Positions 46,586 through 56,511 of a DNA stretch of 64,000 bases are shown piece after piece. The notes under the pieces are model-generated. The model did no database searches. It was not told the origin of the DNA and saw only the letters and a list, made by a program, of their open reading frames with translations. The stretch covers positions 46,201-110,200 of the forward strand of contig NZ_JAERVK010000017.1 of NCBI RefSeq assembly GCF_016745425.1. The letters run 5' to 3'. A program made the translations under genes and the position numbers. The stretch comes from Candidatus Methylomicrobium oryzae (GTDB lineage Bacteria > Pseudomonadota > Gammaproteobacteria > Methylococcales > Methylomonadaceae). How positions within the stretch are numbered: the first letter of the stretch is position 1; every line of letters begins with the position of its first letter.

Positions 46586-48165
46586 TGATGCGCTCCCTTC
46601 GACTCTTCAGGCGACAGCCCGCGCGTGATGTATTTGACGCGTCCGTGCGAGAAGATGCCGGCCGGGCTTTCCATCGGAACCGCGGCGACTTTTTCGAGCG
46701 AAGTCGAGTCGAACACCGCCACCTCGTCGCCATTGTACCCGGCGCTTACGTAAAGATATTTGCCGTCCGCGCTGTATTCGGGGAAGTAGGCATGGCCGCC
46801 GACATCCAGCGTCTTGACCACTTCCAGCGATTTTTTATCGATCAGCTGCACGGTGCGGGCGCGGCGGTCTTTGGAAATGATGTCCACCGCGACATAAGGC
46901 GCGTTTTGATGCGCGGCCGGCGATTCGGTGCCGCCGGCGACAGGCACTTGCTTGACGACTTCCATTTTGTCCAGATCCCAGACGCTGACGACTGTCTTGC
47001 TGCAGTCGCCGAAGTTGGTGCCGAAGCCCAGTGTGCGGCCGTCGACTTGAACCGCCGCGCCGCCGCCGACATGCGGCACGCAGCCTGCGTCCAGCTTCTT
47101 GATGATCTTGCGCTCTTTCAGGTCGATCGCGGTTACGATGCTGTCGTCATAGGAAGCGACCATCAGCTTGGTGCCGTTGTGGGTCAGGAACGCATCGTGC
47201 AAATGGCGGCCGACATTTTCGATTTTGGTGACCGGAAAATCGTCCTTCAGGTCGACGACCCAGACCTGGCCCGCATTTTCCAGCGCGACGACGAGAACAT
47301 CGGCGTACGGCGTGCCGATTACCATGCCCGAATCGGAAGAAACCAGATTGCCGTCCGGATCGACGCCTTCGAGTTCGAACGTTTTCAACGGTTCCAGGGT
47401 ATCGGCATTCAGGATTACCGCATTGTGCGGCACGTAAGAGCCGGCCATCAGGTATTTGCCGTCGCGCGAGACGCCGAGGCCCGGTCCGTTGAAGCCGGTT
47501 TTGATGCTGCGCACGACCTGCATCGAATACAGGTCGACCTTGAAAATTTCGGCGGTGTCGTTCTTCACGTAAGCCCAGCGCGGATTGGCCGGGTTGTAGT
47601 CGATGATGTGGGCGGCCGCGTTGGTGGGGATTTCGCCGACTTTCTGATGGGTCTTGCTGTTGATGAACACCGCTTTCGAGCCTTCGCCGCGGCCGTATTT
47701 ACCGCGCGCCGCAACGCCGATGATGTCGTCCATGTCGTCGATGGCGTAGGCCGGTTTTTCCGGCAGTTTGCTTTCGTCCGAGATATACACTTTCAGCGAG
47801 GCTTTCATATCGTCGATCGTCCAGGCCGGATTGTCCAGCTTCGGCGTCGATTGCAGATGCTTGACCAGGCCGCGAATGTCGTCATCGGATAAGCGGCCGT
47901 AGAACGGCGGCATCAGCGTATCGAAGCTGCCGGTCATCACGATCGTGCGCAAAGCGGTCGGGCTGCGGCCTTTCAGTGTTTCGTTGTTCAATGCAGGCGC
48001 CAGAAATCCGCCATGATCCGAACCATGACAGCTCGCGCAATTTTCTTCATAGAGCCGGTGGTATTTTTGGGCATCATCCGAAACGGCCTGTGCGCCGTAA
48101 GGGAAAAGAAACGCCGCCATGCCGAGGGCGAGGGTATTGGATAGAAGCGATTTAGCGGTTTTCAT
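46582..48165 (-). CDS. Cytochrome cd1-family protein, NirN-like (nirS not excluded)
   Basis: The protein has 527 residues from the ATG at 48165 (GGAG upstream), with a signal peptide ending at GAQA. An N-terminal cytochrome c domain has heme motif CASCH and GGFLAPALN...GRSPTALRTIVMTGSFDTLMPPFYGRLSDDDIRGLVKHL, which is closer to NirN than to NirS. An eight-bladed d1-type propeller follows, with candidate heme d1 ligands at the His of AAAHIIDYN, HLHDAFL and CVPHVGGGA, corresponding to the proximal and the two distal His of NirS. NirN oxidises dihydro-heme d1 and hands heme d1 to NirS. No other cd1 gene is in the window, so this one could itself be the nitrite reductase. It is the first gene of the operon. 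Confidence 0.8.
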   Translation of the reverse strand: MKTAKSLLSNTLALGMAAFLFPYGAQAVSDDAQKYHRLYEENCASCHGSDHGGFLAPALNNETLKGRSPTALRTIVMTGSFDTLMPPFYGRLSDDDIRGLVKHLQSTPKLDNPAWTIDDMKASLKVYISDESKLPEKPAYAIDDMDDIIGVAARGKYGRGEGSKAVFINSKTHQKVGEIPTNAAAHIIDYNPANPRWAYVKNDTAEIFKVDLYSMQVVRSIKTGFNGPGLGVSRDGKYLMAGSYVPHNAVILNADTLEPLKTFELEGVDPDGNLVSSDSGMVIGTPYADVLVVALENAGQVWVVDLKDDFPVTKIENVGRHLHDAFLTHNGTKLMVASYDDSIVTAIDLKERKIIKKLDAGCVPHVGGGAAVQVDGRTLGFGTNFGDCSKTVVSVWDLDKMEVVKQVPVAGGTESPAAHQNAPYVAVDIISKDRRARTVQLIDKKSLEVVKTLDVGGHAYFPEYSADGKYLYVSAGYNGDEVAVFDSTSLEKVAAVPMESPAGIFSHGRVKYITRGLSPEESKGAHQ

Positions 48166-48210
48166 TCGTGGTCGATCTCCATAATAGTTTTGAATCGATA
48201 TTAGCATCAA

Positions 48211-48796
48211 TGGAAGGTAAGTTCAAGCCGGATATCGTTCACGGGGGACGAAGCGGTGCGGCATCAACTGCAGCGAATCGGACAGGACGGTTCTTCGGCC
48301 GGAAAAGCTGCGTATAGCCGGTTCGGCGCAGCATTATAAGGAATCGGGCCGAGTCAAGTCTATGCGGACGGGGGGCGTAAGCTTACTGTTCCGTTGGAAT
48401 AGCGCATCGGACGGGCCCGATAAACGGATCGCTCCGGGCAGGCCGGCAAGCCGCCTGCGAAGCCGTCGTCGCGGTTGCCAGGCCGACATCTGCAAGCGGC
48501 AGTGTCAGGCGACGGAGCGTCCGGCTGCTCTCTTAGGGGGACTGAAAAACCTCCGGGACGTATCCTAGCAGCGACACCTGCCGGCATTCCGCCGGCGGTA
48601 TGCCGAGGTTTTGCGGCAGGTGCGTGAGTATAGGCAGGTGCCGGGAGGACACCATCGGCATCGATGGGAAGCATGAACAGGGTGCGCGGCTTTCTTTAAT
48701 GCAAGACCTATGCCTGGTCGGCAGCACCGGGCGGGAAGTGTTAGGACAAGAGTATCCGGCGTCTATCCGCGAGTTAGGTCCGGATTGCCCTGCGAG
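48211..48796. other. Intergenic region with nested palindromes, no gene seen
   Basis: About 590 bp, GC-rich. A nested hairpin at 48575-48622 has outer arms CACCTGCCG/CGGCAGGTG with an inner GGCAT/ATGCC. A degenerate FNR/Dnr-like sequence reads TTGATGCTAATATC on the minus strand (48210-48197), where only the first half-site fits. No frame is convincing on either strand. Confidence 0.35.
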
Positions 48797-49585
<789 letters not shown>

Positions 49586-49864
49586 GGGTCCCTCCTTTTT
49601 CGGTATGCAGAATTGGATTGCGCTTTCAGTTACATCTTGAATGGATGTATTCCCTCTCTAAATAGGCCTGTTTACAGCCAAGTTATAACATTAGCGGTTT
49701 CCGGCAATTCGGTATATTCGATAGGCCCTGCCTGCGGTAGTTCCTTGATAGCTCGGGATGCACCGGCTGCGGTGAGAATAACCGATGCGTTATTTGCGCA
49801 TGCTTCGGAAAGACGCGTCGCTGCAGAGTGTTTGCAGGTCCTATTCTGGCGTTGAACTCGCGAG

Positions 49865-50821
49865 TTATTGAGATGAAACCGATGCTGTTTCCGTTCTGCT
49901 CCGATTGGCGATGCCGAACGGAATGTGCACCATCGGGATGTCCTTGCCGTTCGTCGAAAGATGGCTCTTCTGGTCGTCGAAAAAAATATGCGGCTTGAAG
50001 ACGGTAAGGATACGTTCCTTGCTCATTCCGCCCAGGAAGAACGTTTCGTTCGCGCTGACCCCCCAGCTTTCGAGCGTGGTAATCACTCTTTCGTGCGCCG
50101 GCGCGTTGCGGGCGGTGATGATCGCAGTGCGCAGGATGCGTTTATAGTTCCGGTCCTGTTCGATCGCCCGGTCTTCGAGTTGTTGCATGATGGCCAGTTT
50201 CCTGAACAGGTCGGCCAGCGGCCCCGGATTATGGGGAATGTGCGAGCGGTCTTGCTCATGCTGGTGAAATTGCTGTAATTGGCCGTTGCGGTAAACCGTT
50301 TCCGCTTCGTCGTCGGCCAGCACGCCGTCGAAATCGAAGGCGACGCGCAATTCCTCGTCGTCGGGGTCGTCGAAAACGGCCGAAGGCAACACGGCGCCTG
50401 CCGGATAGCAGGCGGCAATCGCTTTCTGCACGTCGTTTTCGTTGGCCGACAAAAACAGGGAAGCATTGAACGCCGGAATGTAGGGGTAGGGCGATTTGCC
50501 CTCGGTAAAGGCGGCGCGACTGATGTCGAGGCCGTGGTGCCTGATCGAGCGGAACACCCGCTGGCCGGTGGCGGCCGAGTTCCGGGACAGCAGCACGACT
50601 TCGACGGGCTGTTCGGCGCCGAAGCGCGCGTTGATGTTCAGGAAACGGCGGATGAACGGAAAGGCGACGCCTTTGCCGAGCACCTCGTTCCGGTTCTGTT
50701 CCTGGTAAGATTTGTAGGCGACGGGGCCCTGTTCGCGGAATACGCGGTCGGATTCGCCGAGGTCGAACAATGCGCTCGACGAGACGGCAATCACGAATTT
50801 TTTATCGATCGGGTAGGGCAT
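49865..50821 (-). CDS. Cytosolic 5'-nucleotidase (NT5C1 / PF06189 family)
   Basis: The protein has 318 residues. It is HAD-like, with the catalytic motif VAFDFDGVLADDEAE near residue 157 (DxD with Asp nucleophile and acid). Family motifs are FVIAVSSSALFDL, EVVLLSRNSAATGQRVF, FNASLFLSAN and HIFFDDQKSHL. It dephosphorylates nucleoside monophosphates in the cytoplasm. There is no signal peptide. It lies 25 bp downstream of mepA on the same strand, so the two may be co-transcribed without an evident functional link. Confidence 0.92.
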   Translation of the reverse strand: MPYPIDKKFVIAVSSSALFDLGESDRVFREQGPVAYKSYQEQNRNEVLGKGVAFPFIRRFLNINARFGAEQPVEVVLLSRNSAATGQRVFRSIRHHGLDISRAAFTEGKSPYPYIPAFNASLFLSANENDVQKAIAACYPAGAVLPSAVFDDPDDEELRVAFDFDGVLADDEAETVYRNGQLQQFHQHEQDRSHIPHNPGPLADLFRKLAIMQQLEDRAIEQDRNYKRILRTAIITARNAPAHERVITTLESWGVSANETFFLGGMSKERILTVFKPHIFFDDQKSHLSTNGKDIPMVHIPFGIANRSRTETASVSSQ

Positions 50822-50846
50822 GATTTATCCGGAGGCGAGGTGCGCC

Positions 50847-51689
50847 TCAGCGGTACAGCACCTGATCGCACCGCGCCGGTAAAATCAGGGCTTTCGGCGG
50901 CGGCTGCTTTTTGGCGGGCGCCTTCGCTTCGGCCGAAAACCACCAGTCCAGCGATGCATTACAGCCGTCGCCCGCGGGCAGGCTTTCCTGGCCTGCGCAG
51001 TAGCGGCTGTCCTTCGGGCATTTCAGGCGGACATGAAAGTGATCGTCATGTTTCCACCAGGGGCGGATTTTGCGCAGCCAGCTTCGGCCGGCGTGCGTCC
51101 GGCACAGCTCCCGCTTGATGCCGGCATTCACGAAGATTCTTTCGACTTCCGGCATTTCCGCCGCGATTTGAAGTATCTGCTCGTTCGCTTGGGACCATTG
51201 GCGGCTGTCGATCAGGTCGGAATGATCGCGTAGCACCGAAGGCGCGCTCCACTGTTCCCGTTCGTTATCGGCGAGCGTCCGGGTTTCGGCCTGTTTCGAC
51301 AGCAGGAACCAGATGTCGACGTCCAGGCCGTTCTGGTGGCTGCGATGGCCGTTCGGCGTCGGGCCGCCGCGCGGTTGTCCCATGTCGCCGATCAGCAAAA
51401 CGCCGAGCTGCCGGTTTGCCGCGCTCCGTCCCAGGGTTTCGATAAAATTTTTCAGATCGGGGTGGCCGTAATAGCGGTGCCGGGACAGGCGCATCACCTG
51501 ATAGCCGGTACCGTTCGGCGGCAGTTGGACCGCCCCGCTCAGGCAGCCGGCCGTGTAGGAACCGATGCTTTCGGCGGCGGGGCCGAGGACGGCAGGCGCG
51601 GTGACGCGCGCCCAGGAAGGGGTGCCGGCTTGTACGGAATCGTGGCAAGACAGCGCCATAAAAAATAGCAACGCGGAGACTCTTTTCAT
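50847..51689 (-). CDS. mepA: Penicillin-insensitive murein endopeptidase MepA
   Basis: The protein has 280 residues from the ATG at 51689, which begins a clean signal peptide (MKRVSALLFFMALSCHDSVQA); an in-frame upstream start adds an unlikely extension. It is a LAS-family zinc peptidase with motifs GDMGQPRGGPTPNGHRSHQNGLDVDIW (zinc-binding His and Asp) and KHDDHFHVRLKCP (His ligands). It cleaves the D-Ala-mDAP cross-links of peptidoglycan in the periplasm. The length matches E. coli MepA (about 274). Confidence 0.95.
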   Translation of the reverse strand: MKRVSALLFFMALSCHDSVQAGTPSWARVTAPAVLGPAAESIGSYTAGCLSGAVQLPPNGTGYQVMRLSRHRYYGHPDLKNFIETLGRSAANRQLGVLLIGDMGQPRGGPTPNGHRSHQNGLDVDIWFLLSKQAETRTLADNEREQWSAPSVLRDHSDLIDSRQWSQANEQILQIAAEMPEVERIFVNAGIKRELCRTHAGRSWLRKIRPWWKHDDHFHVRLKCPKDSRYCAGQESLPAGDGCNASLDWWFSAEAKAPAKKQPPPKALILPARCDQVLYR

Positions 51690-51986
51690 AACGGACGGGG
51701 ACAAAGTGGCGCGCCCGGGAACGGCGCGGAGCATGCGGGTATTGTACAGATTTTCCGGCGCAGCTGCGTTGAAGTCTTCCGTTTTTTAAGGTTAATCGAA
51801 TGCTAATCGGCTCCCGGTAAAATGCCGTCGTTCGGATAGCCGGCCTGAACGATTTCCATCCGTTGACCATCCGTTCATCGCAGGTTCATGGTGAACAATG
51901 TCTAATCGTTCGTTGTCCGACGGCGTATTATCATCCTCCGCGCTTGCGGCGCCTTCGCCTGATTTTGTTACGGAATATTCCAGCCC

Positions 51987-53153
51987 ATGACTCCTCGATT
52001 GCTTTCCTCAGCCGCCATTCTGTTCGCTGCAATGACCCAGCCCGGATGGGCCGAGTCGTTCAGTCTTCCTTTATCTGCGGACTACAGCCTGATCAAAAAT
52101 ACCCTGGTTTCGCAGCTTTTTACCGGCCCCGGCACCAGCGCCAATGTCTGGAAAGACCGCCAGGGCTGCAGTTTCGTGCAGCTCTCCAATCCGCAGCTGG
52201 ACGGGCAGAATGGCCAGGTGCATCTGACGAATAACGTGCATGTCCGTTTTGGTTCGGGGATGAACGGCCAGTGCCTGCCGCTTTTGGAATGGAGCGGATT
52301 GCTCGAAACCTGGCAGCAGCCGACGATCAATCCGCAGCAAACGGTGCTCAGCCTGCCGGTTACCCAGGCACGGGCATACGACCGGTCCGGCGTGCCTTTG
52401 AATATCGACCAGCTGCAGGACTTATTGCGGCGCTATGCCGAGCCGCAACTGGCGAGCCTGAAAATCGATCTGAACCAATCGCGCGGCGACATCGAACGCA
52501 AACTGGCCGAATACTTGCCGAAGGAAAATGAGGCGGAACTGCATCAGATCATCAGTACGCTGAAATTTACCGGCGCGGCTGCCAAAGACGAGGGAATATC
52601 GGTGACTCTCGGTTTCGACGCGCCGGTCAAACCTTTGACGAGCGCGCCGGCCGGCCCCTTGTCGGCTGCCGAACAGCAGCAATGGCAGGAAGCCTGGCAG
52701 GAGTGGGACGCGTTTCTCAGCAAAGCGGTCCAGCAGGCGTCCTTCGATTCCAACTCCGAGCAGATGCGCGATACGCTGACCGAAATTCTGCTCGAAGCCC
52801 GCAGCGCCTTCCAGGCTGCGATCAAAGGGCAACAGACGGGAGGTAAGGATCCGGTCCGGGTATTTTTTACCGACACCTGGGAACGGCTTGCGCCCGAACT
52901 GCATAATCTGGCGAAACAGTTGCCCGAAATTCAGGGGCTGCGCTATATGACTTTCATTGCGGCGACCGATGTGATCTATCAGCTCGAAAGCATCGGAAGT
53001 CCGTTAGGTCTGGAAATCTCGTCCGAAGGCCTGCGCAAGCTGGCGCGCATTTTGATCAAAGGCCAGCAGGAACGCGCCTTGTCATCCCCATCGGATACAC
53101 CGCAGGCGCAGGCTGGCTTCCAGTCCGGTCAAAGCAAGGATGTGCGGTTCTGA
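51987..53153 (+). CDS. Exported protein of unknown function
   Basis: The protein has 388 residues with a signal peptide ending near PGWAE (about residue 23). The first half looks beta-rich (FSLPLSADYSLIKNTLVSQLF, QVHLTNNVHVRFG, LSLPVTQARAYDRSG). The second half (about 200-370) is helical and Gln/Glu-rich with several amphipathic helices. There is no enzyme motif and no membrane segment after the signal. It is divergent from mepA and 218 bp upstream of the ter locus, with a palindrome pair between. Periplasmic location is likely; function is unknown. Confidence 0.7.
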   Translation: MTPRLLSSAAILFAAMTQPGWAESFSLPLSADYSLIKNTLVSQLFTGPGTSANVWKDRQGCSFVQLSNPQLDGQNGQVHLTNNVHVRFGSGMNGQCLPLLEWSGLLETWQQPTINPQQTVLSLPVTQARAYDRSGVPLNIDQLQDLLRRYAEPQLASLKIDLNQSRGDIERKLAEYLPKENEAELHQIISTLKFTGAAAKDEGISVTLGFDAPVKPLTSAPAGPLSAAEQQQWQEAWQEWDAFLSKAVQQASFDSNSEQMRDTLTEILLEARSAFQAAIKGQQTGGKDPVRVFFTDTWERLAPELHNLAKQLPEIQGLRYMTFIAATDVIYQLESIGSPLGLEISSEGLRKLARILIKGQQERALSSPSDTPQAQAGFQSGQSKDVRF

Positions 53154-53170
53154 ACCCAATCCAGCGGTAC

Positions 53171-53200
53171 GGCATTAATGCCAAAAATGGCATTAATGCC
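53171..53200. promoter_or_regulatory. Twin palindromes GGCATTAATGCC upstream of the ter locus
   Basis: The 12-bp perfect palindrome GGCATTAATGCC occurs at 53171-53182 and again at 53189-53200. The two could pair with each other as a terminator-like hairpin or act as two operator sites 18 bp apart. Further on, CTTCGCG (about 53284) and CGCGAAG (about 53331) form another spaced inverted pair before the AGGAGG of the first terD. The regulator is unknown. Confidence 0.45.
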
Positions 53201-53371
53201 AACCTGTACGTTTATCTGGGAGTTGTTTATAAGTCTTCAATTTTCATAGAAAACCGCTTTCATCAATCAGGAATTTTTGTGAACTTCGCGATATTCTTCT
53301 ATCCTATACGGATCGATATCTAAAAATCACGCGAAGATATTCATTCCTATAACGCTTCGAGGAGGATAACC

Positions 53372-53947
53372 ATGGGAATTTCCCTGAGCAAAGGCGGTAA
53401 TATCAGCTTGTCCAAGACCGACCCTACGTTAAAGAACGTGCTGGTCGGCCTCGGCTGGGACGTGCGGGCGACTGACGGTGCCGACTATGACCTGGATGCA
53501 AGCGCGTTCATGGTCAAGGAAGACGGCAAGGTCCGTTCCGACAGCGATTTCATCTTCTACAATCAAACCAGGTCGGCCTGCGGTTCGGTCGAACATACCG
53601 GCGACAACCGCACCGGCGCCGGTGACGGCGACGACGAGTCAATCCTGGTACTGCTCGACAAGATACCGGCCGATATCCAGAAGGTCGCTTTTACGGTAAC
53701 CATCCATGACGCGGAGGCCCGCAAGCAGAATTTCGGCCAGGTGGCTCGCGCTTATGTCCGGATCGTGAACAAGGATACCAATAATGAAGTGGCGCGCTAC
53801 GATTTGAGCGAAGACGCCTCGATCGAGACCGCGATGATCTTCGGCGAAATCTACCGCCACGGCAGCGAATGGAAATTCCGCGCCGTGGGCCAGGGCTACG
53901 CGGGCGGCTTGGCCGCTCTGGCCCGGCAGTACGGCATCAACATATAA
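53372..53947 (+). CDS. terD: TerD-family calcium-binding stress protein, first copy
   Basis: The protein has 191 residues, the standard TerD length. Family features are [16 protein letters not shown] at the start, [10 protein letters not shown], the calcium-binding acidic motifs [10 protein letters not shown] and [53 protein letters not shown] near the end. It has no signal peptide, so it is cytoplasmic. TerD-family proteins are linked to tellurite, phage and colicin resistance and to membrane-associated stress complexes. It is the first gene of the locus, with AGGAGG before the ATG. Confidence 0.95.
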   Translation: MGISLSKGGNISLSKTDPTLKNVLVGLGWDVRATDGADYDLDASAFMVKEDGKVRSDSDFIFYNQTRSACGSVEHTGDNRTGAGDGDDESILVLLDKIPADIQKVAFTVTIHDAEARKQNFGQVARAYVRIVNKDTNNEVARYDLSEDASIETAMIFGEIYRHGSEWKFRAVGQGYAGGLAALARQYGINI

Positions 53948-53992
53948 CCTGCAAACTTTAGAACAACACCAATAAGCAAGAGGAGCATGAGC

Positions 53993-54568
53993 ATGGCGAT
54001 TTCATTGAGCAAAGGCGGTAACGTCAATTTGAGTAAGGAAGCCCCCGGATTGAATAAAATCCTGGTGGGTTTGGGTTGGGACGCGCGCGCGACCGACGGC
54101 GCGGCATTCGACCTCGACGCCAGCGCTTTCCTGGTCAAAATGGACGGCAAAGTCCGTTCCGACAACGATTTTTGCTTCTACAACAATAAATCGGTCGCCG
54201 ATGGTGCGGTGGCGCACGCCGGCGACAATCTGACCGGCGCCGGCGAGGGCGACGATGAAGTCATTAAGGTGGAACTGAGCCGTATTCCGGCCGATCTGGA
54301 CAAAGTCGTTTTCGCGGTGACGATCCACGAGGCCGAGTCGCGCAGGCAGAATTTCGGCCAGGTCAGCCGCGCTTATATCCGCATCGTGAGCGAAGAAGGC
54401 GGCCAGGAAATCGCCCGCTACGATTTGAGCGAAGACGCCTCGATCGAGACCGCGATGATTTTCGGCGAAATCTACCGGGTTGGCACCGACTGGAAATTCA
54501 AGGCGGTCGGCCAAGGTTATGCCGGAGGCCTCGGGCCGTTGGCGTCTTCATTCGGCGTCAACGTCTGA
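53993..54568 (+). CDS. TerD-family calcium-binding stress protein, second copy
   Basis: The protein has 191 residues from the ATG at 53993, which is 7 nt after GGAG; the in-frame ATG two codons earlier lies too close to it. It is highly similar to the first copy, with [24 protein letters not shown] and the same [19 protein letters not shown] stretch. It may correspond to TerE. The pair looks like a tandem duplication, 45 bp apart. Confidence 0.93.
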   Translation: MAISLSKGGNVNLSKEAPGLNKILVGLGWDARATDGAAFDLDASAFLVKMDGKVRSDNDFCFYNNKSVADGAVAHAGDNLTGAGEGDDEVIKVELSRIPADLDKVVFAVTIHEAESRRQNFGQVSRAYIRIVSEEGGQEIARYDLSEDASIETAMIFGEIYRVGTDWKFKAVGQGYAGGLGPLASSFGVNV

Positions 54569-54587
54569 CGCTGCCTGATTAAGCGGC

Positions 54588-55850
54588 ATGGACATTTCCA
54601 AAGGGCAGCGGTTGCCGTTGTCCTTGCTGTTTGCCGGCGCCTCGCAAACCGTGCAAGTCGGTCTCAACATCAGCGGCCTTGAGGCGGCCGTCGATTTCGC
54701 CTGTTTCGGATTGGACACACAGCAAAAGTTGTCCGACGACCGCTACATGGTTTTCTACAATCAGCCGAAAACGCCTTGCGGCGGCGTCGAGCTGGCCGTT
54801 CCGGCCGGCGATCGGACGGGGTTTCTGTGCCGGCTCGACAGCTTGCCGGCTTCGATCGACCGGCTGGTTTTTACCGCCGCCATCGACGGTAACGGGACGA
54901 TGAGGCAGATCCGGTCCGGTCATCTGCGCTTTTTGCAGAATGGGCAGGAAGGTGCGCGTTTTGCCTTTACGGGGCCGGATTTTCAGGACGAAAAAGCCCT
55001 GATGCTCGGCGAGCTGTACCGGAAGGATGGGGCATGGCGGTTTTGCGCCACCGGCCAAGGCTTTAACGGTGGCCTGGCGGCGCTGGTGCGGCATTTCGGC
55101 GGCGAGGTGGCGGAGGATGTGCCTGCAGCGCCTCCCGTACCGCCCGCTCAAACCTTGTCGCTTGAAAAGAAAATGGCGGCCGGTTCGCCCAAATTGGTCG
55201 AGCTGGCCAAAAAGGCGACCGTTTCGCTGGCAAAATACCGTCTGGATGCCACGATTGCCCGGGTCGGCCTGGTCCTGGATGCGTCAGGCTCGATGAGCGG
55301 GCAATACAGCAAAGGCCGGGTGCAGGAAGTAATCGAGCGGCTGCTGCCGTTGGCGGTCCATTTCGACGACGACGGCGAACTGGACGTTTGGGCGTTTTCG
55401 CGCAAAGTGCTGGCACTACCGCCCGCTACGCTCGCCAATTATGCCGATTATGTCAACAGCGCGGAGCGAGGCTGGCGTAACTGGGGCATGATGAGCATCA
55501 ATAACGAACCGGCCGTAATCGAACAGGTGATCGAACATTACCGCGGCACGCGCCTGCCGGTTCTGGTGATCTTCGTCAGCGACGGCGGCGTGAGCCGAAA
55601 CAAGGAAATCAAAGACTTGCTGATCCATGCCGCATCGCTGCCGATCTTCTGGCAATTTGTCGGAATCGGCGGCAGACAATACGGCATTCTCGAAAAACTC
55701 GATACGATGGCCGGGCGTATTGTCGACAACTGCGGATTTTTTGCGCTGGATGATCTTCACAGCATCAGCGAACAAGCGTTGTATGACCGTCTGCTGGGCG
55801 AATTTCCTCAATGGCTCGAAGCAGCCAAAATTAAAGGCATCGTTCATTAA
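54588..55850 (+). CDS. TerD-VWA fusion (TerF-like)
   Basis: The protein has 420 residues. An N-terminal TerD-like domain (about 1-170) shows only weak calcium motifs: FACFGLDTQQKLSDD and PAGDRTGF replace the acidic loop, while GELYRKDGAWRFCATGQGFNGGL is conserved. After a Pro-rich linker, a VWA domain (about 222-410) has an intact MIDAS, DASGSMSG (231-238), plus WAFSRK and VIFVSDGGVSRN. TerF has this architecture. Loss of acidic residues suggests the TerD half is structural and the VWA half mediates metal-dependent assembly. Confidence 0.88.
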   Translation: MDISKGQRLPLSLLFAGASQTVQVGLNISGLEAAVDFACFGLDTQQKLSDDRYMVFYNQPKTPCGGVELAVPAGDRTGFLCRLDSLPASIDRLVFTAAIDGNGTMRQIRSGHLRFLQNGQEGARFAFTGPDFQDEKALMLGELYRKDGAWRFCATGQGFNGGLAALVRHFGGEVAEDVPAAPPVPPAQTLSLEKKMAAGSPKLVELAKKATVSLAKYRLDATIARVGLVLDASGSMSGQYSKGRVQEVIERLLPLAVHFDDDGELDVWAFSRKVLALPPATLANYADYVNSAERGWRNWGMMSINNEPAVIEQVIEHYRGTRLPVLVIFVSDGGVSRNKEIKDLLIHAASLPIFWQFVGIGGRQYGILEKLDTMAGRIVDNCGFFALDDLHSISEQALYDRLLGEFPQWLEAAKIKGIVH

Positions 55851-55908
55851 AGCGTCAGAATCCACAACAATCATAAAGAATCTCTAAATAAAATCGGAGA
55901 GCAATACA

Positions 55909-56505
55909 ATGAGTATCAGTTTACAAAAAGGCCAGAAAATCTCGCTGAACAAAGAAGCGGGCGGTGCGCTGAGCAAGGTCATCATGGGGCTCGGCTGGGA
56001 CGCGAAAAAATCCGGCGGCGGCTTGTTGAAAGGAATGTTTGGCGGCGGCGGTGGCGGCGGTTCGATCGACCTTGACGCTTCGTGCGTGATGTTCGACGAA
56101 CAAAAGAAGATCGTCGATACGGTCTGGTTCCGGCAATTGAAAAGCAAGGACGGCAGCGTCGTGCATACCGGAGACAACCGGACCGGCGCGGGCGACGGCG
56201 ACGACGAACAGATCGTCGTGGACTTGAGCAAGGTGCCGGCCAACGTCAAATCACTGGTATTCACGGTCAATTCATTCACCAACCAGACTTTCGATCAGGT
56301 CGAGAATGCGTATTGCCGCTTGGTCGACGGCGGTACCAACAAGGAAATCGCCCGCTATACGCTCAGCGCGCAAGGTTCGCATACCGCGCAGATCATGGCG
56401 AAGGTGTACCGCCACGAAGGCGAATGGAAAATGCATGCGATCGGCGAAAACGGCCACGGCCGGACGATCGACAGCCTGCTGCCGCAAATCACCGCGAATT
56501 TGTAA
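55909..56505 (+). CDS. TerD-family protein, TerZ/TerX-like
   Basis: The protein has 198 residues. It begins MSISLQKGQKISLNKEAGG and contains a glycine run (GGGGGGG) at about 45-51, then SIDLDASCVMFD and [14 protein letters not shown] (calcium-binding). The C-terminus (ARYTLSAQGSHTAQIMAKVYRHEGEWKMHAIGE) differs from the TerD-type [12 protein letters not shown] and matches the TerZ/TerX subclass. It lies seven bases before the ATP-grasp gene. Confidence 0.9.
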   Translation: MSISLQKGQKISLNKEAGGALSKVIMGLGWDAKKSGGGLLKGMFGGGGGGGSIDLDASCVMFDEQKKIVDTVWFRQLKSKDGSVVHTGDNRTGAGDGDDEQIVVDLSKVPANVKSLVFTVNSFTNQTFDQVENAYCRLVDGGTNKEIARYTLSAQGSHTAQIMAKVYRHEGEWKMHAIGENGHGRTIDSLLPQITANL

Positions 56506-56511
56506 AGCGGC

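Noticed and set aside
48197..48210. FNR/Dnr box in front of the nir operon
   Set aside because: Only the TTGAT half matches; the second half is ATATC instead of ATCAA. Too weak to list as a site.
53372..54568. The two similar TerD genes as a sequencing or assembly duplication
   Set aside because: The copies differ at many positions throughout and have different flanks, so they are true paralogs.
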